This document shows, piece after piece, positions 5,012-7,286 of a DNA stretch of 7,286 bases (position 1 is its first letter; every line of letters begins with the position of its first letter). The notes below the pieces were generated by a model, which worked only from the letters and a program-made list of their open reading frames with translations, was not told the DNA's origin and ran no database searches. The translations under genes and the position numbers were made by a program. The DNA is from JAAERC01 sp965602655 (GTDB lineage: Bacteria > Zixibacteria > MSB-5A5 > GN15 > PGXB01). Location of the stretch: positions 1 to 7,286 of the forward strand of contig CBFCZE010000138.1 of assembly GCA_965602655.1 (NCBI GenBank), read 5' to 3'.

Positions 5012-6760
5012 ATGCGCACAACAATACAATTTTCAGTTATCCTAATCATTTTCTGTTGTTCAGTTTCCGGCTTTTGCGCCGATGACTGGCTGTTTTTAAC
5101 AAATAGCCATAATCATTCCGGTGGCGGAATAGGAGTGGCCAATCCGGCGGCGATCTATTGTCACGAATTGGGTTATCAATATGATATTGTTGACGGACCC
5201 AACGGCCAGCGAGGCGTTTGTACTTTTCCCAATGGAACGTCAGCCGATGCCTGGGATTTTCTCAAGGGGAAAGCCGCTCAGGAATATTCCTATTGCGCCA
5301 TAAATGATTATCAGACAAAGACATTAAGCGACGGTGGTAGCTCAATATCACTCGAATATGCTGTTTGTGTTGATAATGACGAAAAAGTAGTCGGTTCGGT
5401 GGAGAAATTATCCGGTATTATGGAAATTGCCGTAAAGGGCTCGACTACAGCCAGAGCGGAAAGGTTGCAGGATTCCCCGCCAACTCAATCCCCGGATAGG
5501 GCATTTGATATTCCGCTTGTTTTTGACTGGAGAAACCGGAAAGGTCAGAATTGGATTACTTCCATAAAAAATCAAGGCGGCTGTGGTTCCTGCTGGGCTT
5601 TTGCGGCGGTGGCATTGGCCGAGGCGATTAGAAATGTTCACCAAAATGATCCGAATATTGATATCGATTTATCAGAACAGTATATGGTGTCGGATTGTCT
5701 ACATGATAATAGTTGCTGCGGCGGATTTTGTGACGATGCTCTGAATTTTATGAAATATTACGGTGTTCCTGATGAAGAATGTATGTTTTATTATGATGGC
5801 GGCGGCTGTTCTTGCGACGACAATTGCGCTAACTGTAATTACAAATCATTGGGATGCAGTGATTATACGTGCAGTGATCGCTGCGCCGATTGGGATTCGC
5901 GATTAGATTATGTGGCTGATTGGCAGGATTTGGGCTCCTATAATGTCAACGCCATCAAGCGATATATTTCCATCAACGGACCGGTGGCCGTGTACATGGG
6001 CATTGGAGATTACTACGGAGGATTTTTCGACGGCACTATATACCGATGCGGTTATGATGGTGGTACCAATCATGCGGTATTAATTGTCGGTTATAATGAT
6101 TATTCTCAATATTGGATAGTTAAAAATAGCTGGGGGATCGGATGGGGATCCCTTGGTTATTTCTTTGTCGGTTATGACGAATGCAGTATTACTCAAGGCG
6201 CCTTTATTGCCACCGATTTTACTCTGGTGGATACCGACGGCGATGGGGTTGGGGATGCAGCCGATAATTGCCCCGGTATTGCCAATCCGGATCAGTTGGA
6301 TACAGATGAGGATGGTCCCGGAGATGTCTGTGATGTTTGTCTGGGGTTGTTTAATCCTGCTCAGGACGACGCTGATGGAGACAATGTCGGCGATGAGTGC
6401 GATAACTGCGTCGATGAGCCAAACTCCGATCAGGCCGACGTCGACGGCGATGGTGTCGGTGATGTCTGTGATAACTGTCCCCGCATGTCCAATTGGTTAC
6501 AGCAGGATTATGACGGCGATGGCATAGGAAATATCTGCGATTATATTTGCGGCGATTACAATGCTGATTTGACTGTTAATATTCTTGATATTGTTTCTTT
6601 ACTCAATTATAAATATAAAGATGGTTTGGAGCCTGAACCACCGGACAGGATGGATGTCAATAATGATGGTCTTCTTAATATTTTGGATATTGTATATTTA
6701 ATAAATTACAAATACAAAGATGGTCCGGATCCGGACTGTCCGTCGCCATTGATAATCTGA
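5012..6760 (+). CDS. Secreted papain-like (C1A) cysteine protease: DUF333-like, TSP3 repeats, dockerin-like pair
   Basis: A 582-residue exported protein. In order: signal peptide (1 to about 23); DUF333-like domain (about 43-95: NPAAIYC, GVCTFPNG, AWDFLKG, Cys50/70/95); a linker rather than a full classical propeptide (about 96-168); and a C1A peptidase (about 170-405). The peptidase has an intact catalytic set: Q188 (oxyanion hole), C194 in GCGSCWAF, H354 in TNHAVLIVGY, N372 in KNSWG. It carries a Cys-rich insert at 257-291. Thrombospondin type 3 calcium-binding repeats follow (407-510: DTDGDGVGD, CDNC units), then two dockerin-like repeats (about 514-575) with D-x-N-x-D...N-x-x-D ligands. 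It probably hydrolyses proteins outside the cell, with the C-terminal half giving calcium-stabilised attachment. The start at 5012 is set by a ribosome site and the signal peptide. Transcribed alone, divergent from the PP-loop gene, with its own terminator. Confidence 0.93.
   Translation: MRTTIQFSVILIIFCCSVSGFCADDWLFLTNSHNHSGGGIGVANPAAIYCHELGYQYDIVDGPNGQRGVCTFPNGTSADAWDFLKGKAAQEYSYCAINDYQTKTLSDGGSSISLEYAVCVDNDEKVVGSVEKLSGIMEIAVKGSTTARAERLQDSPPTQSPDRAFDIPLVFDWRNRKGQNWITSIKNQGGCGSCWAFAAVALAEAIRNVHQNDPNIDIDLSEQYMVSDCLHDNSCCGGFCDDALNFMKYYGVPDEECMFYYDGGGCSCDDNCANCNYKSLGCSDYTCSDRCADWDSRLDYVADWQDLGSYNVNAIKRYISINGPVAVYMGIGDYYGGFFDGTIYRCGYDGGTNHAVLIVGYNDYSQYWIVKNSWGIGWGSLGYFFVGYDECSITQGAFIATDFTLVDTDGDGVGDAADNCPGIANPDQLDTDEDGPGDVCDVCLGLFNPAQDDADGDNVGDECDNCVDEPNSDQADVDGDGVGDVCDNCPRMSNWLQQDYDGDGIGNICDYICGDYNADLTVNILDIVSLLNYKYKDGLEPEPPDRMDVNNDGLLNILDIVYLINYKYKDGPDPDCPSPLII
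6578..6724 (+). repeat. Dockerin-like internal duplication (two 48-base units)
   Basis: Units at 6578-6625 and 6677-6724 encode NILDIVSLLNYKYKDG and NILDIVYLINYKYKDG, 14 of 16 residues identical, spaced 33 codons apart. Each is preceded by calcium ligands (DYNAD and DVNND), the usual paired arrangement of dockerins. Four of the six differing codons are synonymous. Confidence 0.85.
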
Positions 6761-6780
6761 AATTTTGACAAAAAAGCAAT

Positions 6781-6812
6781 GGGACAGCTTAATTGAAAGC
6801 TGTCCCTTTTTT
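6781..6812 (+). terminator. Intrinsic terminator after the protease gene
   Basis: A perfect 10-bp stem GGGACAGCTT / AAGCTGTCCC with a 6-base loop AATTGA and a run of six Ts. It begins 20 bases after the stop codon. Confidence 0.95.
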
Positions 6813-6857
6813 ATGGCACCAATATATAATAATTGCTTTAAAAATACGTTTTTTGCC

Positions 6858-6887
6858 TTGACATTTGCCATTATAGTCCTATATTAT
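6858..6887 (+). promoter_or_regulatory. Sigma70-type promoter for the right-edge gene
   Basis: TTGACA (6858-6863), an 18-base spacer, then TATTAT (6882-6887). It follows the protease terminator directly and precedes the next secreted-protein gene, giving a leader of about 140 bases. Confidence 0.55.
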
Positions 6888-7033
6888 AGTACATAGAATA
6901 TAATCATCTTGAGTTAAACTAAAAAAAGCACAATCGATTATTTGTCTTTAATTCTGGGTGGAGATTATGAGATAAATATCTTAAATCAATACGTGTTAAC
7001 CCCCTAACTGCATAAAATTCAGGAGTTAAAATA

Positions 7034-7286
7034 ATGAGACTGTGTGTAAAATCCAATAATGTTATAATGATTTTGTTTCTCCCCCTGTTAACATTCGCTT
7101 TTCTGACAGGTTCCGCGTTTGCCGAGGAAGCCAAAGCAATTCCGAAGAATGCTACTCTAAAAGAAGTTTTGAAGACAATTGAGCAGCATCCTAATTTTCC
7201 GCACGATTCTTATAAAACCCGACCGGCCAATAAAAATATGGGCGGGGACGATGCCGGCCCGGGCGAGACAAATGCCTATTTTGGAG
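7034..7286 (+). CDS. Secreted protein of unknown function (3' partial)
   Basis: An open frame runs from the ATG at 7034 through the right edge: 84 complete codons without a stop. AGGAG (7021-7025) lies 8 bases upstream, a good ribosome site. Residues 1 to about 30 form a signal peptide (MRLCVKSNNVIMILFLPLL..., cleavage likely at AFA-EE), so the product is exported. The mature start has a short, helix-prone charged stretch (ATLKEVLKTIEQHPNFPHD) followed by a Gly/Asp/Pro-rich segment (GGDDAGPGETN), which looks like a linker before a domain that lies outside the window. I do not recognise the family. It is transcribed from its own promoter candidate, separate from the protease gene because of the terminator between them. 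Confidence 0.8.
   Translation, partial: MRLCVKSNNVIMILFLPLLTFAFLTGSAFAEEAKAIPKNATLKEVLKTIEQHPNFPHDSYKTRPANKNMGGDDAGPGETNAYFG

Noticed and set aside
4836..5024. 62-codon minus-strand frame between the divergent genes
   Set aside because: It covers the promoter region and the 5' end of the protease gene, has no ribosome site, and its hydrophobicity comes from AT-rich DNA.
5012..5080. Lipoprotein signal for the protease
   Set aside because: Cysteines occur at residues 15, 16 and 22, but none sits in a proper lipobox; an ordinary signal peptide fits better.
6153..6527. 124-codon plus-strand frame inside the protease gene
   Set aside because: It is a shifted reading of the TSP3 repeats; its Met/Ser/Val-rich regularity mirrors the GAT-GGC-GAT repeat in the true frame.
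6230..6541. Short tandem DNA repeat array or CRISPR-like element
   Set aside because: The periodicity is in codons of calcium-binding TSP3 repeats (DxDGDGxGD, CDNC); the units differ in sequence and spacing and are in frame.

Overview
The window looks like a chromosomal segment from an uncultivated bacterium of the FCB superphylum. I favour a Zixibacteria-like lineage, as an inference from protein style only. The clues are a secreted protein ending in a Por-secretion/FlgD-like C-terminal module (APNPFNP ... GIYFYRI ... KKMMMLK), a secreted protease ending in thrombospondin type 3 repeats plus a dockerin-like pair (NILDIVYLINYKYKDG), several signal peptides and moderately AT-rich DNA. There is no rRNA, tRNA, transposase, phage gene or CRISPR array.

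Layout. Positions 1-1737 hold two overlapping plus-strand dehydrogenase/reductase genes: an extended SDR (NAD-dependent epimerase/3-beta-HSD-like), cut by the left edge, and a classical SDR. Positions 1738-2426 are gene-poor, with a degenerate dispersed-repeat relic and a promoter candidate. Positions 2517-3341 encode a secreted cohesin-like protein with a sorting-type C-terminus, closed by a strong terminator (3374-3404). Positions 3405-3781 contain no protein gene but several inverted repeats and a second plus-strand terminator (3733-3771) with no protein gene of its own, which suggests a small RNA. Positions 3782-4813 (minus) encode a PP-loop ATPase related to tRNA-thiolation enzymes. Divergent from it, 5012-6760 encodes a secreted multidomain papain-like protease: DUF333-like domain, C1A peptidase, Cys-rich insert, TSP3 repeats, dockerin-like pair. 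It is followed by a strong terminator (6781-6812). A sigma70-like promoter (6858-6887) then leads to the start of another secreted protein, cut by the right edge.

How the genes may work together. Three of the six genes encode exported proteins. The most interesting possibility is that the cohesin-like surface protein and the dockerin-bearing protease about 1.7 kb downstream form an extracellular attachment pair: the protease would be held on the surface or in a complex through calcium-dependent dockerin-cohesin binding. The domains are readable in sequence; the partnership is inference. The two SDR genes and the PP-loop enzyme are probably housekeeping or lipid/sugar metabolism and tRNA modification, with no visible link to the secreted set. 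For four genes a Shine-Dalgarno sequence settles or supports the start: 2517, 4813 (minus), 5012 and 7034.
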